From Silene conica (Eukaryota; Streptophyta; Magnoliopsida; Caryophyllales; Caryophyllaceae): a DNA stretch of 64,000 bases. Of this stretch, positions 38,228-48,802 are shown in pieces; the stretch's first letter is position 1; the number at the start of each line of letters is the position of its first letter. The stretch is taken from NCBI GenBank assembly GCA_029255685.2, contig CM055318.2, positions 34,336,001 through 34,400,000 on the forward strand. The letters are read 5' to 3'. The notes under the pieces were generated by a model. The model did no database searches, was not told the origin of the DNA, and saw only the letters and a list, made by a program, of their open reading frames with translations. A program made the translations under genes and the position numbers.

Positions 38228-39690
38228 CTATAAGTTTTCTAAACATTTGGCCGCCCACTCTTCCTTGATCTCATAAATATCGCGAATTGACATGGTTGAT
38301 TCCTCCATGAGCTGTATACAACAGTCAAAAGGTGAATTAGTAAGAATATAATTAATCTACAACAACTAGATAAAAAAAAATACGAAGAACGAAAATAAGA
38401 TATACCTTCACAAATTCTTCTTCTTTACATCTTGCAAAGTAAAATGTTATGTTATACATCCATTTCATGATGTAATAACCACACTCGTATTCTTTTGGTT
38501 GTTGAGGACACTGAAATGTATAGAAAAAAAATATAATATTAGTTATGTAACATAAAACGTTATCATAATTCAAATAAAGTAAGTTGTTCGAATATATAGA
38601 TAGAGTTATTCTTACCAAGATGTCATCTTTTATGACGAGTTTATTGCCCTTTCTAGCAAAATTACGCCTTCCGCCTTGAATGCAATGTAGTGACCAAGCG
38701 TTTTGGAGTCTTTTTTTTATGTCCAATCTCTTTTGATTTGTCCGATCCGAATCCAAAATAAAAACAGTGCTTAACTCCAAGCATGTAACTATCAACATCC
38801 AATGGTTCCTACAAGTATAAGTTCATTGTTAGAATATAATTAGTATTAATAAATCATATATTATTAACATAATAATTTAAAAACAAATATTACCCCTCAT
38901 GAAATGCGCCAATGATATAATTCTTTTCATCTTGAATCTTCCAAACATGTGCAATATAATCCTCACAGCATTGTCGCCCCCTATGCATATATTCAGAAAG
39001 TTTCACCGGACACATGTATCCTACCAGTTTTGTTGCTCCACTTTCAATAGCACATTGATATAGAAAACTACATCGATTATGTTAATAAACAAAGAATGAG
39101 TAAACGAATAAGAATGATAAATAATAAACAAGTAGATGGAATAAAGAACGCCTTCCCCAAATACCTTCCCCAAATTTGAAGCATTACAACATTTAGCCAT
39201 TTACTTCTCAACATTTGCCGAATCTCAACAACCGTAAAAAGGGTCCTTGCGCTACCTTCTTTATAATTATAAACGGACTCATCTACCACCATTTCGATTG
39301 TAGCATTTTTCGGCAAGGAACACAACTTATCTTCTAAGGAACGACAAAAATAACTTAATTCTCCAACCTCTTCCACAGTTAGAGGTGCAACGTCGCCTTG
39401 GTCTTCACCACATGACGCTCTATTATTACCTTTTACCACGGCCTTTTGAAAAGACTATACATTTAAAGTAAAAAGAAGTTAAAATAAATAAGTGAAAGAC
39501 TATACATTTAAAATACAAGACTAGACATTCCAAAATAAATTTGATGAAATAGTGAAATAGCTGCACGTGTGCAGTATTATAGCAACAACAGGTGCAGGCC
39601 AAGACTTACTTGCTTTCGAACTTCATTAGCAGACTCCTCGTTGTTTTTGGAATTGTCTTTGTTCCTGGCCTTTCGAGTCTTAGAAGTGAC
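38228..39690 (-). CDS. Ulp1-like (C48) cysteine protease gene carried by CACTA
   Basis: Exons on the reverse strand by frame and GT-AG borders: about 39690-39610 (start not found, Lys/Arg/Asn-rich), 39454-39165, 39067-38894, 38808-38616, 38510-38406 and 38311-38228 with the stop. C-terminal part: NHWMLIV gives the catalytic His, FILDSD the Asp, and CPQQPKEYECGYYIMKWM the Gln and the catalytic Cys, in the order H-D-Q-C of Ulp1/SENP proteases, which cut SUMO or similar tags. Ulp1-like genes are often carried by plant CACTA and Mutator-like elements; their role there is not settled. All splice joins keep the frame and the triad is intact. The N-terminus, and so the true length, is uncertain. Confidence 0.75.
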
Positions 39691-39699
39691 CTTAATAAA

Positions 39700-41380
39700 C
39701 AAAAAATAAACAGTGATTCATGAGAATAACATTTCGATATATATAGCATAAATGGGACTAAATCATACGCAAACAACTAAACTAAAGCCTAGCCTAGTAT
39801 AGAGCTGCTATGATAACATAACCCCGACCCCTTAGTTGATCAGCTCCGATGAAATTTATTCCTTCATTTTTGTTTATCACCGACATTATGAAGCAGAAGA
39901 TAAGTTCAGACAGAAGAATGACTCGAATCACCACCATCTTTATAACCCAAACCAATTCACATTTCTTTCTTGGTGTCATAGGCCTTTTCAGGTTACATGG
40001 GTGCGTACTGATATTGCTTTATATTCACTGATATATCAGAAAAACATTGGAAAGACTCCATAGAATATATCAGAAAAATCAGATCTTTCGTACTGATATT
40101 GCTTTATATTCACTGATATTATTTTACTATTGGGGATTTTTTCCCTGCTGATTAAAGATTTCTATTCCTGTTTTTGCTGCTAAAAATTTAGACTACTTTC
40201 ATCAGATGTAGGGCTAAACAATCAGGGCAGCTCAGTTCCACTGAAGAAGCACTAGATGGGATCATTGGTTTTGGACAAGCGAACTCATCTGTGTTGTCAC
40301 AGCTCTCGTCCTTGCCTCACAAACAAATGAGCAGTCCTGTCACGCACTCGAATAGGTCATGCTACACCAGTCTGCTGAAATGCGCTGCACACAGACCAGT
40401 GCTGCCTGCTACTCATCTTTACCTAGCTTCAGACCCAGCAACTAACATTGCCGCTGCCAGCCCCCTACAGTAGTGTACCGCCAGCAATAGAACAGCTCAT
40501 CCCTGCCCCATAGCCCCACTGTACAGCTACTCAACATATGCAACATCCTACAAATAACCATTGCACGATGGCCAACATCCTACTAACTTAAACTCTACTT
40601 TCAGAATAAATAAAACTCCTGTTCTTCTGCAATCATCAAACAACTGCAGAGAGACGTCTGATCTATGCTCATATCTGCAACTAAACAGCCCAGCAGACTG
40701 ACTCCTAGTTAATACTATAAATGCTACTGCTACTCACTACTGAACACCACCGCCACTGCATACCACACTCATTACTAACATGCAGAAGGGACTTCCAGAA
40801 CCAAGAATGACTAACAGACAGTCCAGATATCAGTAGGCTTAAGAGTACAAGCTTTGGACCATACTGCCCAAAGTAAAGCGAACTGTTAATTAAGATTCAG
40901 TAAAGCGAACTGTTAATTAAGATTGAGATAATGGAGAGAGCAACAAAATAAAATACCTTCGATTGAGATTGAGATATGCAGAGGCGGGAACAGAACGTAC
41001 GTATGTCGTGTTGAAGGAGATCGAAAAGAGGGAATAAGGCAGAGGTATGCACGGTAGGGACGAAAGGTTAGTGATCGACGGTGATGATGGACGGAGGATT
41101 AAGCAATGGAGGTTACTTCAGATGGCGGTTTCGTGCTCGGGGGTGACGAAGAGTCGGAGTATGGGTAGGAATGTATATGGCGGTGATTTTTGTTTTTTGT
41201 GGTTATTAGTAATACGAGGCATTGATGAGTATTAGAATATTAGTCTATTAGCTGTGAATTGATTGATTAATTAATCTTATTAGATATTTAATTATTAATT
41301 GATTATTGTTATTATTATTTAATTATTATTTGTTGTTTAGTGGATGTTGGTTTTGATATTAGTTGTAAACAATTATTATT
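39700..41380. other. CACTA interior without recognised gene
   Basis: Mixed sequence; 40840-40935 holds a short direct repeat (AAAGCGAACTGTTAATTAAG twice, 37 bp apart). No exon of a transposase was recognised, but short exons could be missed by eye. Confidence 0.5.
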
Positions 41381-42377
41381 ATTTGAAGGTATTGACATCG
41401 GTTCTTGTTAAAACCGCCACACAAACATATAACGGCGGTTCTTTAATAAAAAAATATTGTCAAGTATTATTAACTTTAACGTCGGTTCTAGTTAAACCGC
41501 CACAAAAACATATAGCGGTGGTTCTTTAGTACAAAAGTGTTGTCAAGCATTATGAGTTTTAACGTCGTTATTAACGGTGGTTGTTAATACAACCGTCGTA
41601 ATTGATTTATAGCGGCGTTTCTTATCTAAAACCGCCGTAAGTATCTACTTCTAATACGGCGGTTCTTAATTTAAACCGCCGCAATAGACCTCCTACACCT
41701 TAAAAAATTCCCTCCCGCCAATTTTTTTGGCTTTTTACGACGGTTCTTTTAGAACCGCCGCGATAAAGGCGTCGCCGTAGGGGTATTTTCTACTAGTGAT
41801 AGAGTTTACCTAAGAATAATATCTTTATTATTCTCGAGTATCTATCTTTCCTATATAAGAAGAACAAAATGATAATACACTCCAGCTTTTCAATGCATTT
41901 TTCACGCATAATAATAAGTTTTTTGCAAAAACTATTTTTACAGTTTATATCTCATTTTCTGCAAAGTCTTGATTTTTGAAAAGTTGTGTGCTACACTCGT
42001 GTCAGTTTTTGTTATATCATTATTAGACCAATAATGCTTAATCAGTTTCCATATTCGTTCTATTCGTGAACATCAAGCAACAATTGAAACACTTTCTTAT
42101 TAACGTAAGATAGGCTGAGTATTTAGCAATACTCATAGTGTGTCAAATATTTAACGATATTTGATGTTGTAAGAACATTAACGGTGTTCGAAGTAACAAG
42201 TATTTAACGGTACGTGTAGAGTTACAACTATCCGTAAGTTGTACGAGTGGGTTGATAATTTTGTAATCTGGAGTAGGTACTAAAATTATTAATCGAGAAT
42301 AGTGGACGTAGGTTTCGATTTGTGAAACTGAACCACTTCAAAAATCCGTGTGTCCTATTTTTGCTCTTCTTGTTGCT

Positions 42378-42837
42378 TTTATTATTCATTACGCATATTA
42401 ATTGGTTAAGGTTTTGATCAATAAACCTTAGACAATTGATCACACAAGCAAACCATTTACGAAACAAAAAAGTTTAAAAAGTTTTTAAATACTCAATTCA
42501 TCCCTCTTGAGTACATCGGATTAATAGACTCTTCTAATCTAAAAAGATCTTTTGACAATATATGTTTTTATTGTTGTGGATGGTCTAAGCTAATGACTAA
42601 AGTCTAAAATGATCCAACAAAAGGAAAAATATCTAAAATTCCAAGTCTATCTTGATTTGACCTATCAAAACTCGACTCAACCCTCTATGGATTGAGATTG
42701 AGGGAGTCATTCCATATAATAGTTGTATCTCATATTTGAAGCCCGGTGGAATCTTCCACGAGGAAGAGAATGAAGAGGAGAGTAAATAATGAAAAATTGA
42801 ATTATTCCTTGATGATTTACATTTCAAAAAATTAGTT
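42378..42837. repeat. Duplicated block, left copy (LTR end plus laccase 3' flank)
   Basis: Matches 44038-44735 closely in the same orientation: first the LTR end (ATTAATTGGTTAAGG ... ACAATTGATCACACAAGC), then GGTCTAAGCTAATGACTAAAG and the stretch that in the right copy runs up to the laccase stop codon. The left copy ends at 42837 without any laccase coding sequence. Confidence 0.88.
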
Positions 42838-43014
42838 GACTTATTCCGCCCCTATAAATTACTTAATTGCCCCTTCTTTTTTTTAATAGTTACTTTTTCA
42901 GTAAAAATTACTTTTATTAATTTATTTCAATATTTACGTATATCTAAAACCGTTTCAAAAACTCACAAATCAAACCGTATTAATAAATAAAAAAATTAAA
43001 AAAAAATGGCTCAT

Positions 43015-43317
43015 TCATGTAATTCACATGAACATGTCTGGGCGAGTTCATGTGAATTACATGAACAAGCTTGGGCGGGTTCATGTGAATTACATGTACA
43101 GGCCTGGGCGAGTTCATGTAATTCACATGAACAAGCCTAGGCGTGTTCATGTAATTCACATGAACGGACGATTTTATAGTTATTCTACACATGAACATGC
43201 CTGGGCCTGTTCATGTAATTCACATGAACGGACCATTTTATAGTTATTCTACACATGAACATGACTGGGCCTGTTCATGTAATTCACATGAACGAACCAT
43301 TTTATAGTTATTCTACA
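43015..43317. repeat. Array of 33 bp and 64 bp palindromic units
   Basis: Four 33 bp units and about three 64 bp units, each with TTCATGTAATTCACATGAA or TTCATGTGAATTACATGAA, an almost perfect palindrome, followed by a GGGCG/CTGGGC spacer. The 64 bp units add ATTTTATAGTTATTCTACAC. Because 33 is a multiple of three the array is open on both strands, giving 11-residue peptide repeats on each (VHVNYMN type); these are not considered real proteins. Confidence 0.9.
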
Positions 43318-43319
43318 CA

Positions 43320-43601
43320 TTAAATAATGTGACGAAACAATAAAAATAAGTGACGGAATTTAATTAAATCGATTAATGCCTCACTTTCTGCTTCTTCGGT
43401 ATAATTATATGAACCCTTATTGTTTTCAACGTATACAAAACCGCTTTCTTCTCCGTGTTGGTGACTACTATACTCATCGTAATATCGATAATGTTGTTCC
43501 GCATCCCAATCATTGTTAAATCGATTTCCGTCATCGTTGTAACAACTATTATTATCGTACGATTCAAAAATATAATCGAAAAAAGGGTTATCGTCACCCA
43601 T
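43320..43601 (-). CDS. Small acidic open reading frame, unknown
   Basis: Reverse-strand frame from the ATG at 43601 (the ATG at 43658 lies in a SINE and is ignored). 93 residues rich in Asp, Asn, Tyr and Glu, beginning MGDDNPFFDYIF; a hydrophobic tail appears after about residue 75. The A/T-rich leader before the ATG is interrupted by the SINE at 43633. I do not recognise the family. It could be the first exon of a transposon-encoded protein or chance. Confidence 0.3.
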   Translation of the reverse strand: MGDDNPFFDYIFESYDNNSCYNDDGNRFNNDWDAEQHYRYYDEYSSHQHGEESGFVYVENNKGSYNYTEEAESEALIDLIKFRHLFLLFRHII

Positions 43602-43632
43602 TAATCGATAAATATATTTGTTAAGTAATTTG

Positions 43633-43764
43633 GTTTTTTTTTTCAACGGAGCGCGCACTTAGTCGCATTACAACAGGGGGAGGGGGGGGGGGGGGGGGGG
43701 TCGATCCTGGGACCTATTGTCGACAATACCTCCGTCTTAACCACTAGACTAAGACATTTTCGGT
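43633..43764 (-). mobile_element. tRNA-derived SINE with perfect 16 bp target duplication
   Basis: Reversed: box A-like TAGTCTAGTGGTTAAGACGG near 43735-43755, box B-like CCCAGGATCGACC near 43700-43712, and a 3' A-run at 43634-43643. TTTGTTAAGTAATTTG flanks it exactly (43617-43632 and 43765-43780). It contains a run of 19 G at 43682-43700 that may be a hard-to-sequence spot. Confidence 0.9.
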
Positions 43765-44037
43765 TTTGTTAAGTAATTTGTTAGAAGGAGAAAATGTTAC
43801 AAAGTGATGATGTGTGGTAATTAAATTTCATCTTAAGGTTATTTGGGCTAACTATATTAACCCATAATGTTTTTACCGTAAACAAAATTACTAAACTACG
43901 CGTATTCGTAATTATACTTATACAATTAACCAACATATTAATGTGTTAAATATTTTTTACAAATACAAGGGCAATCTTGGAACCTTTGAAATGAAATTAG
44001 GGGCGGAATGAGTAAATAGGGGCGAAATATAGCATTT

Positions 44038-44735
44038 TGTTTATTATTCATTAAGCATATTAATTGGTTAAGGTTTAGATCAATAAACCTTAGACAATTG
44101 ATCACACAAGCAAAACCTTTACGAAACAAAAAACTTTAAAAAGTTTTTTAAATACTCAATTCACACCTCTTGAGTATATCGGATGAATAGACTCTTCAAA
44201 TTTTAAAAAGTTTTTTAAATACGCATTTTGTTTATTATTCATTAAGTTGTTTTTATTGTTGTGGTTGGTCTAAGGCTCTACACAAATTCTTATTTGCAAC
44301 GGCACTATCCGTCGGAAGCTTGTGACGGATACCGTTTCCTCTCCCAAAATACCCACTTTTTCCCTCTCTCCAACACTATTTATGTGGTCCCTTTTTTCAC
44401 TAACTCATTTCTATCTATTTTATCTCACAAAATATACGTCACAAATAGTGACCCGTCGCAAAGAAGACTTACTAAAGGCTCTAAGCTAATGACTAAAGTC
44501 TAAACTGATCCAACAGAAGGAAATATATCTAAAATTCCAAGTCTATCTTGATTTGACCTATCAAAACTCGACTCAACCCTCTATGGATTGAGATTGAGGG
44601 AGTCATTCCGTATAATAGTTGTCTCTCATATTTGAAGCCCGGTGGAATCTTCCACAAGGAAGAGAATGAAGAAGAGAGTAAATAATGAAAAATTGAATCA
44701 TTCCTTGATGATTTACATTTCAAAAAAATAGTTCA
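44038..44735. repeat. Duplicated block, right copy (with MITE insertion)
   Basis: Same order as 42378-42837: copia LTR end (44038-44196), then the laccase 3' flank up to the stop codon. It differs by the MITE at 44281-44474 and about 40 bp of local rearrangement near 44200-44240. Confidence 0.85.
44281..44474. mobile_element. Mutator-like MITE in the laccase 3' flank
   Basis: 194 bp insert absent from the left duplicated block. Flanked by the 9 bp duplication AAGGCTCTA (44272-44280 and 44475-44483), as Mutator-like elements make. Left end CACAAATTCTTATTTGCAAC; right end reversed TAGTAAGTCTTCTTTGCGAC, similar but not identical. Confidence 0.7.
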
Positions 44736-44737
44736 AC

Positions 44738-47005
44738 TTAGCATTTGGGAAGATCCTTAGGTGGAGGGAAAACAGAATACTCAGGCCCAGGTCCATCTTC
44801 AACTACAAATGCTGTTTTCAATCCCCATCCTGTGTGCAACTCCAAATGGCAGTGAAAAAACCATACACCTGAACAATAATGTAGAATCAAACAACTCTGT
44901 GACCCGTGTGTTGGAATCAAGTATTGTATATAACTTGTAGGGAGTATGACATTGTAAGTTGCACCACCGCGATTTCATGAAAATGATCATTTGGTTAAAT
45001 GGGGACGATAGGGAGAATTATGTGGGAGGGTTTTCTGAATTACCTGGATTATCTGCTCTAAAACGGATAGCAGTCCAACCAGCAGTAGGGACACTTGCAG
45101 TATTCCTCTCAGGTGGATCCACCAAATTAAAATTAGCCCAATCCTTAGCCGGGTTGAAATTACCAACCCCAGACCCAACAACAAAGAAGTTATGACCGTG
45201 TAAGTGAAACGGGTGAGAGCTCACTATCATCAAATTTGTGTCTTGAAGAACCAACTCCACGGTCGAATTAAACTTGATCTTGCTCACCCTTGTTCCATGC
45301 ATAATAGTCCTTAGACTAGCATTAACTGGTGCGCCAGTGTAGTTAAATGGTGTAAGAGGTTTATCAGGGAAATCGGTCCTAAAAATCCCAGAAATGTTGT
45401 AGTAATGAGCTTGTAATAGAGCTGTCTGTGGCATAACAAAGGTAATGTTGTTCAAGTCGGCCACAAGGCGTGTACTATTAAAGCATATTGGGCATGGGTT
45501 CTCTCCAAAACCAAGCGTAATGAACATTTTTCGGTCCACTTTTAAAGGTAATTTAGCAGGAAATTTGAGGGTGTTTAAACTTCTAAGCTTATTGTAGTAA
45601 TTTAATTGGAAAAATGTGTCATTATGCAAGGGGAGTTGAGGCAGAGTAGGAATGATGGTGTTAGGAATGCCTTTGTATTGGAAAATTGCTGTAGAAGTCT
45701 TGTTGTCTACTGGAACACCTGGTGCGTCCATGAAACGTCTCAAGGCCATGAAATAGCGCGATGGGTTTTGGTTTGCATGGACTAAGACGTTAGTGGTTTG
45801 GCCAGGTCCAATTACAATTGATTTGGTTAAGAATGGTTTGATATAGACGGCATCAATCTCGACAACCATCATGGCGTGGCCAGCAATGCTGAAGAATAGC
45901 TCGTCATTAAGGGCAGCATTGATGATCCTTAGGAGGTAAGTTTTTCCTTGTTCCACCTCCATGGCATAAGTATCTGCAAATAAAAATAAAAAACTGTCTA
46001 ATACAGTTAATACTTAATAAAGAACAGTTATCAGCGGAGTACTATCTTACGTTTGTGGGTGCAGGGAAATACACTCACTAAAGGTCCCGGTTTTCCATTG
46101 ATTGTGTGAGCATCGGAATTGTTTGGAGGTAAACCTTTAGCGTTTCCTTGCTTAACTAGCGTCTCAACATCTGAATTCCACCATTCCCCTGCATAAGCAA
46201 AGTGGCAATGAATTAGATGTGTGGGATTACACATAATTGAACAGAGATTAAAGTTTGAGCAGTGCACCTAAGAGTAAATTAGCTTCCATATGAGGCTGAG
46301 GAAATGGAAACGGCGTGCCTTGTTTAGGCATAATAACGATGGCACCATAGACAGTAGCCCTTAACCAGGATATATGAGCATGCCACCATAGAGTACCTCT
46401 CTGTCCAGTGACATTGAATGCATATGTGTAGCTCCTACCAGTCTGGATTGGACACTGAGTTATGTATGCAGGTCCATCGGCCCACCCATTTCGATATTGT
46501 TTCACCCCGTGCCTATTAAATCCAAATTAGATTTGTTTGTTTAAGTGTCAAAGTTATTGAAATTGTTTGTATATCCAAGCTAGGCAGAAAATGAGTGTTA
46601 CCAGTGAATGGACATGTTATATTGTACATGGTTAGTAACATTAACCAAGACTGTGTCTCCTTCTCTAGCATGTATGGTTGGTCCAGGGTACATTCCGTTT
46701 ACGGTGACTATTGGCTTTGAATGGCAGAGTCTGCTTACAGCCTTCATTTGAACCTGAAACAATTAAGAATGTTAAACATCATGCTGAGTATAAACCTTCC
46801 AAAATCAACTGTTGAATACGGATTATGATCAAACTCATGGCACTTGAATTTGATCAAGCTAAGGGATAGAGTTTACACTATACGCAGACGATTGACTCAC
46901 GTTGAATTGGTAGCGCTTCACAACTGCATCAGCTCGGAGTACCAATGTAGAAATAAAAACGGCAATGCAAAACGTGTAAACATAACTAGACGCGTTATTC
47001 TCCAT
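44738..47005 (-). CDS. Laccase (multicopper oxidase, EC 1.10.3.2), six exons
   Basis: Exons on the reverse strand: 47005-46901, 46753-46602, 46512-46268, 46188-46051, 45973-45044, 44868-44738; 1701 bp, 566 residues, the usual laccase size. Exons 2 and 3 (152 and 245 bp) have the lengths I recall for plant laccases. Residues 1-27 are a signal peptide, so the enzyme is secreted; laccases oxidise monolignols and other phenols with oxygen and take part in lignin formation. All four copper motifs are present: HWHG across the exon 2/3 join, [13 protein letters not shown], and HCHLELH with the blue-copper Cys and a following Leu as axial residue. Many N-glycosylation sites (NVT, NIT, NST). All joins keep frame; no stop or frameshift. 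The 3' flank lies in a duplicated block with transposon insertions; upstream is AT-rich intergenic DNA. Confidence 0.96.
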
Positions 47006-47416
47006 TGATATAGCAATGTAGGTTAAAAATAAGAAGCTCTGTGATGAATAAAATGAGAAAGGTAGACGAATATTTTATATGGTGGAAGTGAAATAAATTA
47101 TAAAATGAAAAAATGGTATAAATAGGAATTGGAATGTGTAGGAAGGTACAACATATGAGGTAGTCAGGTAGATTCTTGTAAAACTTAAACAAGAAGAATT
47201 AATCAGGTGTGTGATGTTGTAATTTAAGCTAAAAAGCCGTTAAAATGTCTGTCTCTTAACCCCCTGCCCCCCACTTAATACTATAACTAACCCAGGATCT
47301 TCCATGCTGCTCACTCACGTATTATTGATTTTTTAAGTTTCCTCCTACACTATCCCGGAATTTGATTTATTTGGCATGTCCTAAATATCACTTACCACTT
47401 AACTAACAACATTATG
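47006..47416. other. Laccase upstream region
   Basis: AT-rich; likely holds the laccase promoter, but no element is called with confidence. Confidence 0.5.
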
Positions 47417-47657
47417 TCTCCTGAGAGACCGCCTCTCAATAAACTTATTAAGAGACTATTGTACAAATTTATGAAAAAGTGGTACTAAAAGTAATAAAAT
47501 TGGTAATCATGATTAAAGATAAAATAAGTACATTTATTAGGTAAATAGATACGAAACTACTATGGTACGATCAATGACAAAAGGGTCACGAAATACAAAT
47601 AAAATGGTACAAAAGAATGGTCTCTCAATAATTTATTGGAAGACTGTCTCTTTCAAG
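47417..47657. mobile_element. Foldback MITE upstream of the laccase gene
   Basis: Left arm TGAGAGACCGCCTCTCAATA and right arm reversed TGAAAGAGACAGTCTTCCAA / TTATTGAGAGACCATTC are imperfect inverted copies of about 40 bp around a 150 bp centre. Target duplication not determined. Confidence 0.55.
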
Positions 47658-48768
47658 TTTTCGTGAACTAACAATTTTTTTTGACTTTATGGGACTCTTT
47701 TTTAAGGTTCAAAACTTTATAATCAAGTTTAGCAGAGTTAGCAAGTGCTTGACCTTTACTTTGTAAAGTGTTTTTCATAACAAAAATTATGAATTTTGTC
47801 AAACACAATTTTTAATAGAACTCCTTTTGAAATAATATTAAAAATACATAAATTATCAGTTGATGTTAATAACTAATACGGAATACTCTCTTGAAAAAAC
47901 ATGGATAAATAATTTTAGAGTTGATTCTTTTAAAAAAAAGTTACCATACTGAAATTATATAAATTATCAGATCTAACAAATATTATTGGAATAATCTGCT
48001 ATTTGTAATTAAATATTACATACGATATAATTTTTATTTCAAAAATTAATTTACAAACAATTTAAAGGTTAAAATTAATTTAAAATTTGCATAAATATTT
48101 GTTTGTATACATACATAAATTTTTAACAATGATTTAACCAAATATGTTCAACATGATGCAAAGCAACATGTTTGAGATAAAGAGTCGATGGATAGTGAAT
48201 TAAGAACAATAATAAGAATTATTTAGATTAATTTGAAAAGTGATCTCAAAATTGAAAGTATGGAGAGGGTATAAAGAAGATTGTGTAAATAATATGAAAT
48301 ATTGATTTGAAGGTAATCTGAAATTACAAAAATGGCGAGTAGCAAAATAGCATGTACCGTGGCAGTAAAGAAATTAAGGTTAGTATGTGTTTTTTTTGGT
48401 ATTTAGATGATATAATATAAATTCATTTCATATGTAGTCTCAAATGTTTATTTTTAATGCGGACTCGGTTTAAATTTGAGCCAATTGTTTTCCCTGTGGT
48501 TGTTTAGGTATATGTATTAATTTGGAGTTTCTATTAGTCGTCAAAAAATTATGTAAGATGCACAATGTTACTTCTCATATATTTTTAACTCGGCCAAAGT
48601 TAATCGAAATGAACGAATTGTAAGAATGATAAACTAATAGCTATTTTAAAATAAAAGCAACAAATTTCATCCGCATTGGTGTTTAATTTGTAACAATGAA
48701 AATAATAATGTTGATTTATATTCGTGTTATTCTAAACAAATTTTAAATATTAGAATTTTAATAAACAA
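47658..48768. other. Intergenic AT-rich sequence
   Basis: No gene or repeat end recognised. Confidence 0.5.
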
Positions 48769-48802
48769 CTCGTTCATTTTTAAATGCACGAGTTAAAACT
48801 AG
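48769..48802 (+). mobile_element. Helitron-like 3' terminus
   Basis: An imperfect hairpin (CTCGTTCATTT paired with AAATGCACGAG, 48769-48792) is followed by TTAAAA and CTAG (48799-48802), then T. The body would extend to lower coordinates; the 5' end was not found. Confidence 0.45.

Larger units (their letters stand above)
36964..41798. mobile_element. 4.8 kb CACTA element carrying an Ulp1-type gene
   Basis: Left end CACTAGTAGAAAAACCCC at 36964, right end reversed CACTAGTAGAAAATACCCC at 41798, flanked by ATA (36961-36963 and 41799-41801). Both subterminal zones (36985-37440 and 41390-41780) carry many copies of GGCGGTT/AACCGCC. No En/Spm transposase frame is present; instead there is a six-exon Ulp1-like protease gene (38228-39690). 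A hAT MITE is inserted at 37678-38186. The rest (39700-41380) has no recognised gene. Confidence 0.93.
36063..42535 (+). repeat. Sirevirus-like copia 3' LTR, split by a CACTA element
   Basis: Starts TGTTGAGCAACTATTTCC after the polypurine tract. Without the CACTA element (36964-41798) about 1.6 kb of LTR remain. The second half has the familiar layout of such LTRs: GGACGTAGGTTTCGATT, then CTTCAAAAATCCGTGTGTC, ending near CTCAATTCATCCCTCTTGAG and TAGACTCTTC. The exact right end (about 42535) is uncertain. The 5' part of the element is missing. Confidence 0.75.
42838..44030. mobile_element. Candidate unclassified element between the duplicated blocks
   Basis: Left edge TTATTCCGCCCCTATAAATT; right edge, reversed, TATTTCGCCCCTATTTACTC and CATTCCGCCCCTAATTT. 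These look like imperfect terminal inverted repeats. The segment interrupts the duplicated blocks and holds a palindromic array, a small acidic open frame and a SINE. No target duplication could be fixed and no transposase was recognised. Confidence 0.4.

Noticed and set aside
42980-43243. Overlapping frames with 11-residue peptide repeats on both strands
   Set aside because: Both follow from the 33 bp palindromic array; neither has a plausible gene context.
43015-43317. CRISPR array
   Set aside because: Units are palindromic and spacers are near-identical rather than unique; the DNA is nuclear plant DNA.
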